Part shown: positions 19,125 through 26,424 of the stretch, in pieces
Layout: each line of letters starts with the position of its first letter
Numbering within the stretch: position 1 is the stretch's first letter
NCBI GenBank assembly: GCA_022791685.1
Contig: JAAVZO010000001.1
Span: 62,001 to 126,000 of the forward strand
Direction of reading: 5' to 3'
DNA: 64,000 bases
Source of the DNA: Clostridiales bacterium
Lineage (GTDB): Bacteria; Bacillota; Clostridia; Oscillospirales; CAG-272
Translations under genes and position numbers: made by a program
The notes under the pieces: model-generated
Told to the model about the DNA's origin: nothing
The model's database searches: none
The model's input: only the letters and a program-made list of their open reading frames with translations

Positions 19125-19421
19125 TTATTCGACTGGAGATTTTATAATAGGCTCGAGCAGCTCATACGAACGGTTGTATACGTCCTTAGTTTCAGGATCC
19201 GTCGGCACCGCGCCTACCTCGATCGCGTCTGGATTCTCGTCAGCGTCACTCATGGCCATTCGAGTATAGCTGCTGATAAGATTATCCTGCTTGTATCCCG
19301 CAAGCTCAGACAGCGACACTGCAATATCACCGTCAACTGTGCCTATGTTATATGCAAGCACAGCGCCGGATATGCAGAACAGCGCGACTGCCAGCATAAC
19401 TGTATCTATTCTCTTTTTCAT
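19125..19421 (-). CDS. Small exported or membrane-anchored protein, M50 partner gene
   Basis: A 98-residue protein I do not recognise. Residues 1-24 (KKRID then TVMLAVALFCISGAVLA) form a signal peptide or anchor, and the remainder is acidic and probably external (GTVDGDIAVSLSELAGYK, then SDADENPDAIEVG). ATG at 19421 has a strong AGGAGG 7 bases upstream. The coupled downstream M50 protease suggests the two work together, for example as inhibitor and enzyme or substrate and enzyme, but that is inferred from gene order only. Confidence 0.7.
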   Translation of the reverse strand: MKKRIDTVMLAVALFCISGAVLAYNIGTVDGDIAVSLSELAGYKQDNLISSYTRMAMSDADENPDAIEVGAVPTDPETKDVYNRSYELLEPIIKSPVE

Positions 19422-19501
19422 GTATTTCCTCCTAAATATAGGCATGTACTAAATACTATTCTGTATCTTTGGGAAATATTCATTTAAATATGTTTTTCCT
19501 C

Positions 19502-19530
19502 TTGACAAAAGCGATAGGAAATGATATAAT
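19502..19530 (+). promoter_or_regulatory. Sigma-A promoter of the MATE gene
   Basis: TTGACA (19502-19507), 17 bases, TATAAT (19525-19530): perfect consensus, giving a leader of about 27 bases. Confidence 0.9.
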
Positions 19531-19563
19531 CTTCTACATTACGACTAAATTTTGGAGATTAAA

Positions 19564-20943
19564 ATGAAGCAAAAAACACGTACTCCCCTGTTCGTCCGCG
19601 ACAAGGGATTTTATAAAGCTGTTCTCGCGCTCGCACTGCCTATGACACTGCAAAACGTCATGCAGCTGCTTTTGAATATGATGGACACCGTCATGCTTGG
19701 TCGACTCGGAGACAGCTCAGAATCGGTAATATCAGCGGCAAACTTCGCAAATCAGCCATACTTCGTCTATTCGCTGTTCCTTTTCGGAATGGTCTCGGGA
19801 ATGTCGGTGCTTATCGCGCAGTATTGGGGCAAAGGCGATATTGATACGATAAACGCCATCGCCGGAACTGCAACTACGGCAGCGGTCGTTATCGGCGGTA
19901 TATTCACGCTGGTCTGCTATATGTTCACACCACAGGTAATGGGACTATTCACAAAGACACAGGAGGTCATCGACCTCGGTGTCGGATATCTGCATATAGT
20001 GCTCGCATCGTACATAGTGGCTTCTCTGACTGTACTTCTCTGCGGCGTAATGCGCTCTACAGAGCAGGTCATAATAGCACTCGTCGCTAACGCTACCGCG
20101 ATATTGTTAAACATAGCACTCAATTATGTCCTGATTTTCGGAAAGCTCGGATTTCCATCACTCGGTATCAACGGTGCTGCTATCGCTACACTCATATCCC
20201 GTATTATCGAGCTTGCGATCGTTCTTGTATACGTGATCTTCTTCGAAAAAAAGGTACGTCTCAACATTAAGAAGATGTTCAGGATAAACCGCACATTGAT
20301 ACGTGACTTTATCAAATACAGTCTGCCTGTAATCTGCAACGAGACCTTATGGGGACTCGGTATGACAGTACATTCAGTTGTAATCGGAAACCTTGGTGAC
20401 GCGCCTTACGCCGCCTATTCGGTCGCCAATATAGTTGAACGAATAGGACTCCTTGCCGCGATAGGCTTTGCAAATGCAACTACAATAATAATCGGTAAAG
20501 AAATAGGAGCAGGACGCAAAGAAAACGCATATCCGTATGCTAAAACAATGCTAATGCTGTCAATACTTGTGGGTACATTTATGTCCGCCGTTGTATTGAT
20601 CGTACGCCAGCCGGTCGTAAATATGTTCAACGTTGCCGACACTACAAAGGCAACTGCTATGAATATAATATCGGTAATGTCATTTATTATACTGATGAAA
20701 AGCATCAACACTACAGCAATTGTCGGAGTTATCCGCGGAGGCGGCGATACGCTTACCGCAATGCTGCTCGACTTTGTACCTATGTGGATAATGGCAATAC
20801 CGCTTGGCTTTATTGCAGCATATCTAATAAAGCTTCCGGTATGGTGGGTATATGCGTGTCTTATGAGTGACGAGCTTGTAAAAATGATATTCTGTCTGTT
20901 CCGAATAAAGAGTAAAAAGTGGATCCGCAACGTTACAAGATAA
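19564..20943 (+). CDS. MATE-family multidrug/sodium antiporter
   Basis: A 459-residue transporter with twelve hydrophobic segments in two related halves, the normal MATE size and layout. Typical MATE stretches are ALPMTLQNVMQLLLNMMDTV (helix 1), MVSGMSVLIAQYWGKGD (after helix 2) and, in the second half, GLGMTVHSVVIGNLGDAPYAAYSVANIV. The family exports cationic drugs or metabolites in exchange for Na+ or H+. ATG at 19564 has GGAG 8 bases upstream and a perfect promoter just before. The esterase gene follows after 35 bases and is probably co-transcribed. Confidence 0.93.
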   Translation: MKQKTRTPLFVRDKGFYKAVLALALPMTLQNVMQLLLNMMDTVMLGRLGDSSESVISAANFANQPYFVYSLFLFGMVSGMSVLIAQYWGKGDIDTINAIAGTATTAAVVIGGIFTLVCYMFTPQVMGLFTKTQEVIDLGVGYLHIVLASYIVASLTVLLCGVMRSTEQVIIALVANATAILLNIALNYVLIFGKLGFPSLGINGAAIATLISRIIELAIVLVYVIFFEKKVRLNIKKMFRINRTLIRDFIKYSLPVICNETLWGLGMTVHSVVIGNLGDAPYAAYSVANIVERIGLLAAIGFANATTIIIGKEIGAGRKENAYPYAKTMLMLSILVGTFMSAVVLIVRQPVVNMFNVADTTKATAMNIISVMSFIILMKSINTTAIVGVIRGGGDTLTAMLLDFVPMWIMAIPLGFIAAYLIKLPVWWVYACLMSDELVKMIFCLFRIKSKKWIRNVTR

Positions 20944-20978
20944 TATCTATAATTCTATAAATAAGGAGCTAACATTCA

Positions 20979-22172
20979 ATGTCAAATAGTATACAGCCAC
21001 AGGCAAACGGTATCTTGACAGACCGCAAGCTCGAAGTATTTCACCACACAAGCATTCCCGAATGGGGCTACAAGGAGCCTCAAAATGATACGTTCGCCGT
21101 TCTGCACCCGCTCGAAAACAAAGCCGGCGATGTATACCCTCTATATGTAGTATTCCATTCAGCCGGACATGACATTTATTCTGCATTTGCCTGCACTTGG
21201 CTATATGGCAATCACGACATATACCGCTCGCCAAACAATATGTACGCACTTTATCTTGACTGCCGCGCACATCAAAATCAAGGTACAGACTGGTGGTGGG
21301 GAGGAATCGACGCACTCGGCAATGAGGACAGCTCTAAGGGCGGCACAGATTTGCAGCCAGTCGAAAAGCGTGTAATGTCGACAATTGAATGGGTAATCGA
21401 AAATTACCCAATAGACCGCAGCCGTATCTATGCAGTCGGAAACTCGATGGGCGGAAGCGGCGCGCTCGGAATAGCTATGAGACGCGGCGATATTTTCGCT
21501 GCTGTAAAGGCAAACGTACCAGCAGGAGTACGCCATTTTGCGGACAGATGCTGCCTTGACAAAGAAGCACCGGCTGGATTCAAGCTCCCCGACCCGCCCG
21601 TACTCGTCGACTACTCTGCGCAGAATGACTGCTGGTCAAACGGACATGAAGTTCTGTATAAGGGAATGCGCGAGAAAAAGTACGCGCTGCTCGGATACTG
21701 GGGCGCATTCGGTCACGCCAACAACAACGATGAAATCAATAAATTAAATGACCTTGTCCACTCTTTCGATATCTTCTCAGTAAAGCTGAATGAAGCATAT
21801 CCTGTATTTACAAACGCCTCGACCGACGATATTATACCGTGGGAAAATGACAAATCCGTTGAGACCTCCGGTCAGGTAAATTCGTTTTTCAGATGGGAAA
21901 ATAAGCATGACAGCGCTGATAGCTTTTCAATGGAACTGCGCCTGATAACAGAATCCGATTGGAAATCCCGTGTTCCATTCCCCAAGGAATCGACCGCCGA
22001 TGTATCAATAAGACGGCTGCAAAGCTTCAAAATTGCGCCGAATGAAAAAATCAAGTGGGCGTTTGGAAATGATTCAGGTGAGATAATAGCTGATGAAAAC
22101 GGATTAGTAACAATAGATGATCTGAAAATCACACAAACACCTGCAACACTCGAATTGAAAAGAGCAAAATAA
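20979..22172 (+). CDS. Alpha/beta-hydrolase, putative esterase, with C-terminal beta domain
   Basis: A 397-residue intracellular protein; no signal peptide is seen. The central part has the nucleophile elbow GNSMGGSG (Ser near residue 155), after YPIDRSRIYAVG, as in feruloyl-esterase/PHB-depolymerase-like and prolyl-oligopeptidase-type esterases. GAFGHANNND near residue 247 probably carries the catalytic His. Residues after about 300 look like a separate beta-sandwich (FFRWENKHDSADSFSMELRL). The substrate is unknown; acylated sugars are a guess. ATG has AGGAG upstream. It lies downstream of the MATE gene and is closed by a strong terminator. Confidence 0.8.
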   Translation: MSNSIQPQANGILTDRKLEVFHHTSIPEWGYKEPQNDTFAVLHPLENKAGDVYPLYVVFHSAGHDIYSAFACTWLYGNHDIYRSPNNMYALYLDCRAHQNQGTDWWWGGIDALGNEDSSKGGTDLQPVEKRVMSTIEWVIENYPIDRSRIYAVGNSMGGSGALGIAMRRGDIFAAVKANVPAGVRHFADRCCLDKEAPAGFKLPDPPVLVDYSAQNDCWSNGHEVLYKGMREKKYALLGYWGAFGHANNNDEINKLNDLVHSFDIFSVKLNEAYPVFTNASTDDIIPWENDKSVETSGQVNSFFRWENKHDSADSFSMELRLITESDWKSRVPFPKESTADVSIRRLQSFKIAPNEKIKWAFGNDSGEIIADENGLVTIDDLKITQTPATLELKRAK

Positions 22173-22174
22173 AC

Positions 22175-22222
22175 AAATACCGCTGCTTACGTAATTATGC
22201 AAACGTAAACAGCGGTATTTTA
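22175..22222. terminator. Terminator between the esterase and anti-sigma genes
   Basis: AAATACCGCTG (22175-22185) pairs with CAGCGGTATTT (22210-22220), with an inner TTACGT/ACGTAA stem. A/T runs on both sides let it serve both converging genes. Confidence 0.88.
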
Positions 22223-22225
22223 TAT

Positions 22226-22855
22226 TCAGACTATCTTCTGCCGATTTCGCCAAAGCCAAAAATATTCGCATATTACCCAAATAAGCGAAATCACCGTGCC
22301 TGACGCATAAGTCAGCGTCCAGTCAAGAAAATAGCGCAGTCCATAAAACGGCACAGATGAAAATATCGACAATATCACTGAGGGAACGGTCATAAATTCA
22401 GCCCCAATACGCACGCTAAAGCATAACAGCGACGAAACAAGCGTCAGCAGCGCGAGCAGAAACGATATCCGCGAAAAGATCTTGCTGCGGCGTGTGATTA
22501 TACTGAAAGACGCAAAAAATATTATATAACCAATAGTTGCAAACAGATTTACCGCACCTGCCGGACCACCCATCCACGCGCCGGAAAGATTCACCGCTAT
22601 ACATATCCCCATCATCAGCGCAGCCGCTGCAATGCCGGCAATGAGCTTCATAAGCCGCTTAAATGCAGCCGCGTCATTCACCCTCTCACGTTCTGGCTTA
22701 TCAATACTTGCAGACATAGCTGCATACAGACCTCGGCATTCATCGCAGCAATTTAGATGCTCACGCACCAGCGACGTACTCGATTCACTGCACACCTTAT
22801 CAATATAAAGCGGCATCAAATCGCGCACTACATCACAATCAAGCTTATCTATCAT
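22226..22855 (-). CDS. Anti-sigma factor with N-terminal zinc finger (zf-HC2 type)
   Basis: A 209-residue protein. The cytoplasmic start has the anti-sigma zinc motif, a Cys near residue 7 and then REHLNCCDECRGLY at about 31-44 (His-x3-Cys-x2-Cys). A linker and about four membrane helices from residue 68 on follow. Such proteins hold a matching ECF sigma factor at the membrane until a signal arrives. It overlaps the end of the sigma gene by 11 bases (ATGATAGATAA region), so the two are made together in near-equal amounts. No sensor domain outside the membrane is seen; the helices themselves may sense. Confidence 0.88.
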   Translation of the reverse strand: MIDKLDCDVVRDLMPLYIDKVCSESSTSLVREHLNCCDECRGLYAAMSASIDKPERERVNDAAAFKRLMKLIAGIAAAALMMGICIAVNLSGAWMGGPAGAVNLFATIGYIIFFASFSIITRRSKIFSRISFLLALLTLVSSLLCFSVRIGAEFMTVPSVILSIFSSVPFYGLRYFLDWTLTYASGTVISLIWVICEYFWLWRNRQKIV

Positions 22856-23345
22856 ATAATCTCCCCTCAGCTTTCAGTGCTTTAATTATCCGCGCCTTAG
22901 CGCGGTAATAGACAACCCGCGCCCAACTATCACTTTTGCCATATAAACGGCTGATTTTATCATACTGCATATCGCCAAGCGCACGCATTAAAAATACCTG
23001 CCGATATGGCTCATCGAGTCGATCGACCTCAGCAAATATACGCCCCGCCGTTTCCTTGTCGGCATATTCAATCTCAATATCACTGCCATTAAATAAGCCA
23101 GCTATATCGTCCTCTGCAACAATGCGCCGATTTTTGCGCAGCCAATCAATATAAAGATTCTTAGCAATACGGCACAGCCATGAGAATATAGCCGAATCGC
23201 CACGGAAGCTGTCGATATTCAAAATAGCCCGCAGCATAGCCTCCTGCGCCAGCTCCTCAGCGAGCGATTCATCATGAGTAAGCGAAAGCAAATACATATA
23301 AACGCCGCGAAAATGCTCACGATAAATCGCCTCAATCCTGTCCAT
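22845..23345 (-). CDS. ECF RNA polymerase sigma factor
   Basis: A 166-residue group 4 sigma factor. Region 2 spans about residues 5-72, with YREHFRGVYMYLLSLTHD, AEELAQEAMLRA and FSWLCRIAKNLYIDWLRK. Region 4 is about 105-160, with RLDEPYRQVFLMRALGDMQY and the recognition helix near KSDSWARVVYYRAKARI. The start is ATG 23345, since AGAGG is 8 bases upstream; the ATG at 23351 would be too close to it. The anti-sigma gene follows with an 11-base overlap. The promoter directly upstream has ECF-type boxes (23368-23393), as expected if the factor drives its own operon. Confidence 0.93.
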   Translation of the reverse strand: MDRIEAIYREHFRGVYMYLLSLTHDESLAEELAQEAMLRAILNIDSFRGDSAIFSWLCRIAKNLYIDWLRKNRRIVAEDDIAGLFNGSDIEIEYADKETAGRIFAEVDRLDEPYRQVFLMRALGDMQYDKISRLYGKSDSWARVVYYRAKARIIKALKAEGRLYDR

Positions 23346-23367
23346 TCTCATCACCTCTCAATAATAA

Positions 23368-23393
23368 GACGCAGAAAATAATGAAACGTTACA
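23368..23393 (-). promoter_or_regulatory. ECF-type promoter, probably recognised by the linked sigma factor
   Basis: On the minus strand TGTAAC (23388-23393), exactly 16 bases, then CGTC (23368-23371), about 10 bases before a start near 23361. TGNAAC-N16-CGTC is the classic ECF layout (for example SigW/SigM-type promoters). It lies 23 bases ahead of the sigma start codon and no sigma-A boxes compete. Autoregulation is inferred. Confidence 0.7.
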
Positions 23394-23402
23394 CGAAAAT
23401 CA

Positions 23403-23442
23403 AAAAATTGCTCTTTGGAATAAATCCCAAAGAGCAATTTTT
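23403..23442 (-). terminator. Terminator downstream of gap
   Basis: AAAAATTGCTCTTTGG (23403-23418) pairs perfectly with 23427-23442 around an 8-base loop. On the minus strand it runs out into a T tract (TTTTTTGATTTT). It sits just upstream of the ECF promoter and insulates it from gap. Confidence 0.9.
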
Positions 23443-23447
23443 AAATA

Positions 23448-23586
23448 TTCGCAAGTCCAAGCGACCAAAGGTCGCGCGAACTAAGCCAACATCGCACTAT
23501 GTTTGATAGGCAGTAAGCGAGCAATTAGCGCAAACAAAATTTGACTATGCATTGCCGCTTTCAGCGGCATGTCGGGGGCTCCCCCG
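23448..23586. repeat. Cluster of short palindromes between gap and the sigma gene
   Basis: No gene is seen. Three compact perfect hairpins occur: GCGACC-AAA-GGTCGC at 23461-23475 inside an outer TTCGC/GCGAA pair, TGCCGCT-TTC-AGCGGCA at 23553-23569, and CGGGGGCTCCCCCG at 23573-23586. None has a T-run. Their function is unknown; see the related cluster at 57422-57540. Confidence 0.55.
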
Positions 23587-23591
23587 CCCGC

Positions 23592-24641
23592 TTAGGCGAG
23601 TTCTGCGAAATACTTGATGGTGCGAACCATCTGGCTGGTGTAGGAGTTTTCGTTGTCGTACCACGAAACTACCTGTACCTGATAGGTGTCGTCGTCGATC
23701 TTCGATACCATGGTCTGGGTAGCGTCAAAGAGAGAACCAAACTTCATGCCGATAACGTCAGAAGATACGATCTGGTCTTCGTTGTAGCCGAAGGATGCAG
23801 ATGCTGCTGCCTTCATTGCTGCATTGATACCGTCCTTGGTTACGTCCTTGCCCTTAACAACAGCGGTAAGAATGGTGGTAGAACCAGTCGGAACCGGTAC
23901 GCGCTGTGCAGAACCGATCAGCTTGCCGTTCAGCTCAGGAATAACGAGACCGATAGCCTTTGCTGCGCCGGTGGAGTTCGGAACGATGTTTGCAGCGCCT
24001 GCGCGTGCACGACGGAGGTCGCCCTTGCGGTGCGGACCGTCAAGAATCATCTGGTCGCCAGTGTAAGCATGAATGGTGCTCATGATACCGCTCTGGATAG
24101 GAGCGTAGTCGTTGAGAGCCTTAGCCATAGGAGCGAGGCAGTTGGTGGTGCAGGATGCAGCAGAAATGATCTGGTCATCCTTAGTAAGAGTATTCTCGTT
24201 TACGCTGAATACGATGGTCTTCAGGTCATTGCCTGCCGGAGCAGAAATAACAACCTTCTTAGCGCCAGCTTCGATGTGAGCCATAGCCTTGTCCTTCGAG
24301 CAGTAGAAACCAGTGCACTCGAGAACTACGTCAACGTCGAGCTTACCCCAAGGGCACTCCTTAGCGTCCTTAATAGCGTAGATCTTGATTTCCTTGCCGT
24401 CTACAGTGATCGAGCCAGTCTCGGTCTCAGTAGCTTCCTTAGACGATACAGTGTGAACACCTTCGCCCATCTTTCCGCAGTAGCCGCCCTGAGCGGTATC
24501 GTACTTAAGAAGGTGAGCAAGCATAGCCGGGCTGGTCAGGTCGTTGATAGCGACAACCTCATAGCCCTCAGCGCCGAACATCTGACGGAAAGCCAGACGG
24601 CCGATACGACCGAAGCCGTTAATAGCAACTTTAACAGACAT
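23592..24641 (-). CDS. gap: Glyceraldehyde-3-phosphate dehydrogenase
   Basis: A 349-residue NAD-dependent GAPDH, the glycolytic step from glyceraldehyde-3-phosphate to 1,3-bisphosphoglycerate. The N-terminal [16 protein letters not shown] binds NAD. INDLTSP near residue 33 has the Asp that prefers NAD over NADP. The catalytic [17 protein letters not shown] lies at about 160-176. C-terminal [16 protein letters not shown] closes the site. The length is slightly above the usual 335. ATG at 24641 follows GGAGG by 8 bases. It stands alone, without pgk or tpiA next to it, with its own promoter and terminator. Confidence 0.98.
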   Translation of the reverse strand: MSVKVAINGFGRIGRLAFRQMFGAEGYEVVAINDLTSPAMLAHLLKYDTAQGGYCGKMGEGVHTVSSKEATETETGSITVDGKEIKIYAIKDAKECPWGKLDVDVVLECTGFYCSKDKAMAHIEAGAKKVVISAPAGNDLKTIVFSVNENTLTKDDQIISAASCTTNCLAPMAKALNDYAPIQSGIMSTIHAYTGDQMILDGPHRKGDLRRARAGAANIVPNSTGAAKAIGLVIPELNGKLIGSAQRVPVPTGSTTILTAVVKGKDVTKDGINAAMKAAASASFGYNEDQIVSSDVIGMKFGSLFDATQTMVSKIDDDTYQVQVVSWYDNENSYTSQMVRTIKYFAELA

Positions 24642-24739
24642 GATATTATCCTCCAATAATATAGTTAATTTTTTGGCTTGTTTTAGCATTGAACAGTCAG
24701 CGTTAATTTTTTAACACACGTTTCTGTTCATCCTTTTAT

Positions 24740-24768
24740 ATTTTACCTCATTTTCAGCTTTTATACAA
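24740..24768 (-). promoter_or_regulatory. Probable gap promoter
   Basis: TTGTAT (24763-24768), 17 bases, TAAAAT (24740-24745) on the minus strand. The leader is about 90 bases. Moderate match at both boxes. Confidence 0.6.
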
Positions 24769-24922
24769 GAGGTTTTCCGAAAATTTCTCAAATTTGTTAC
24801 ATTGCATTTAAATATAACTTTGCCACGGCAAGATTTTATCTAAAAGAGCTATTGTGCATACTGTACAAAAAAATCAATGATATTTCTTCATGCCTGCACT
24901 CCAATAAAAACCATCAAAATCA

Positions 24923-24951
24923 TTGACTCTATGAATATTTTATAGTATAAT
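24923..24951 (+). promoter_or_regulatory. Sigma-A promoter of the VTC-DUF4956-CotH operon
   Basis: TTGACT (24923-24928), 17 bases, TATAAT (24946-24951). This gives a leader of about 40 bases to the TTG start at 24998, so the operon should be expressed by housekeeping sigma and not by a sporulation sigma. Confidence 0.85.
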
Positions 24952-24997
24952 ATTTAAATAGGCTATTTATTTAAATTAACAAAGGAGAGCACTATAC

Positions 24998-25759
24998 TTG
25001 GAAGAAGGACGCTGCGAATATAAATATCTACTGCGCGGAGCTGTGATAGATGAGCTTCGGCGGCGAATTTCGGAATACATACCACCCGACAAATACGGTG
25101 ACGGCAAACCATATATCGTTTCGAGTATATATTTCGACGACCCCGCATACCGCCTTTATTATCAGACGCATGATCGCGAACCATATCGATATAAGCTTCG
25201 GCTTCGTGCATACGGTGAGATCAAAGACGACAGTTCAATATCATTTTTTGAAATAAAGTCAAAACATCTCGGACGCTCAGTTAAAAAACGGCTCTTGCTC
25301 CCACTGCTTGATAACGAGCAGCTATGGAAGCACGGAATCATCCCCGATGACCTAAAACCTAATGACATACGCACAGCACGCGATATCTTGTATCTAATCG
25401 ACCATGACAATCTAAAACCATCCGCTGTCGTAAGCTACGACCGACTCGCATTCGCTGCGCCGGGCGAGTCACGGCTTCGAATAACCTTCGACTCGGCACT
25501 GCGTATTCGAAAGGATAACCTTGACATGCGGCTCGGAACTAACGGTGAGGCAATAATGCCGGAAGACTGCTGCGTGCTTGAACTGAAAAGCGGAAATAAT
25601 CTGCCAGTATGGCTGACTCGTATCGTGTCGGAATATGGTCTTGCAAATCATTCTTATTCTAAATACGGTCAATTACCGCTAAACACAAGTGAAAACAAAA
25701 AAACAATTATTACAAAACAAGGAGAATTACCATGGGTGACATTATCGGCGGAGTGCTGA
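24998..25759 (+). CDS. VTC-domain protein, putative polyphosphate polymerase
   Basis: A 253-residue protein consisting of one VTC domain, the catalytic tunnel domain of yeast VTC4, which makes polyphosphate from ATP. The tunnel residues can be matched: EYKY at 7-10, YKLRLRAYG with Arg68 and Arg70, FFEIKSK with Glu85 and Lys87, VLELKSG near 192 (metal Glu) and SKYGQL near 221. There is no SPX domain and no membrane helix, so this is a bare cytosolic catalytic unit. The start is TTG 24998 with AAAGGAG 10 bases upstream. It overlaps the membrane-protein gene downstream by 28 bases in another frame, implying tight coupling. Confidence 0.88.
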   Translation: MEEGRCEYKYLLRGAVIDELRRRISEYIPPDKYGDGKPYIVSSIYFDDPAYRLYYQTHDREPYRYKLRLRAYGEIKDDSSISFFEIKSKHLGRSVKKRLLLPLLDNEQLWKHGIIPDDLKPNDIRTARDILYLIDHDNLKPSAVVSYDRLAFAAPGESRLRITFDSALRIRKDNLDMRLGTNGEAIMPEDCCVLELKSGNNLPVWLTRIVSEYGLANHSYSKYGQLPLNTSENKKTIITKQGELPWVTLSAEC

Positions 25760-26424
25760 ACAACCTCAAAGAAATCAATACAGGAGCTATATTGACAGAT
25801 ATAGTTCTGACTACAATCATAAGTATCGCAATAGGAGTACTTATTACACTGTTTTACGCATACATGAATCGCAAAAAGGGATTTTCTCTCGAATTTGCAG
25901 TTACTATCGTGGCTATATGCTCGGTAATCTCAATGATCATCGCGGTTATCGGAACAAATATCGCAAGTGCATTCAGCCTTGCCGGTATCATGTCGATAGT
26001 CCGCTTCCGTTCATTGCAGCAGAAAACCTCGGATATATCGTTTATCTTCGTCGCAATGGCGACCGGACTCACCATTGGTCTCGGACTAATCGTACCGGCG
26101 ATCGCTTTCGTTATTCTTATCGGTCTACTGCTCAACGTATATTCCATCGTCGCAACTAAAGTACGTCCCGAAACTCGCCTTTTGAAGATCTGCGTGCCCG
26201 AATCAATGAGCTTCGCTGGTCAGTTCGATGATGTACTTCAAAAGCACACAGTTACATATGATTTAAAGCGAGTTCGCCTTATCAGCTCTGGTACGGTTAT
26301 GGAGCTTGCTTATACCATAACCCTGCCGAATTTAAATGGTATCGACGCACTTATGTCTGACGTGCGCGAGAAGAATCAGAATTTTAATGTTGTACTTATG
26401 TATGAGGCGGACGACGTGCAATGA
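25732..26424 (+). CDS. DUF4956 family membrane protein
   Basis: A 230-residue protein with about four membrane helices (about residues 19-43, 53-75, 101-120 and 121-142), then a soluble C-terminal domain of about 85 residues (KVRPETRLLKICVPESM onward). The loop SLAGIMSIVRFRSLQQKTSD between the second and third helices is the most conserved part of the DUF4956 family. The family has no proven activity but repeatedly sits beside VTC and CotH genes. By analogy with yeast, where VTC1 supplies the membrane channel, it could hold and translocate the polymer; that is my inference. ATG is preceded by AGGAG. It overlaps VTC by 28 bases and CotH by 4 bases. Confidence 0.85.
   Translation: MGDIIGGVLNNLKEINTGAILTDIVLTTIISIAIGVLITLFYAYMNRKKGFSLEFAVTIVAICSVISMIIAVIGTNIASAFSLAGIMSIVRFRSLQQKTSDISFIFVAMATGLTIGLGLIVPAIAFVILIGLLLNVYSIVATKVRPETRLLKICVPESMSFAGQFDDVLQKHTVTYDLKRVRLISSGTVMELAYTITLPNLNGIDALMSDVREKNQNFNVVLMYEADDVQ

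Larger units (their letters stand above)
24642..24997. other. Divergent intergenic region between gap and the VTC operon
   Basis: About 356 bases without a gene. It holds the gap promoter on the minus strand (24740-24768) and the VTC-operon promoter on the plus strand (24923-24951). The stretch between is AT-rich, with no strong hairpin or riboswitch-like structure that I can see. Confidence 0.7.

Noticed and set aside
23541-24659. A long open frame on the plus strand opposite gap
   Set aside because: It mirrors the codon structure of gap exactly, has no ribosome site and no family motif; gap itself is certain.
24661-24760. Riboswitch or T-box in the gap leader
   Set aside because: AT-rich with only weak pairing and no conserved box that I can recognise.
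24770-24805. A second ECF-type site (TGTAAC) upstream of gap
   Set aside because: After the 16-base spacer the sequence is CGGA and not CGTC; a sigma-A promoter explains gap better.
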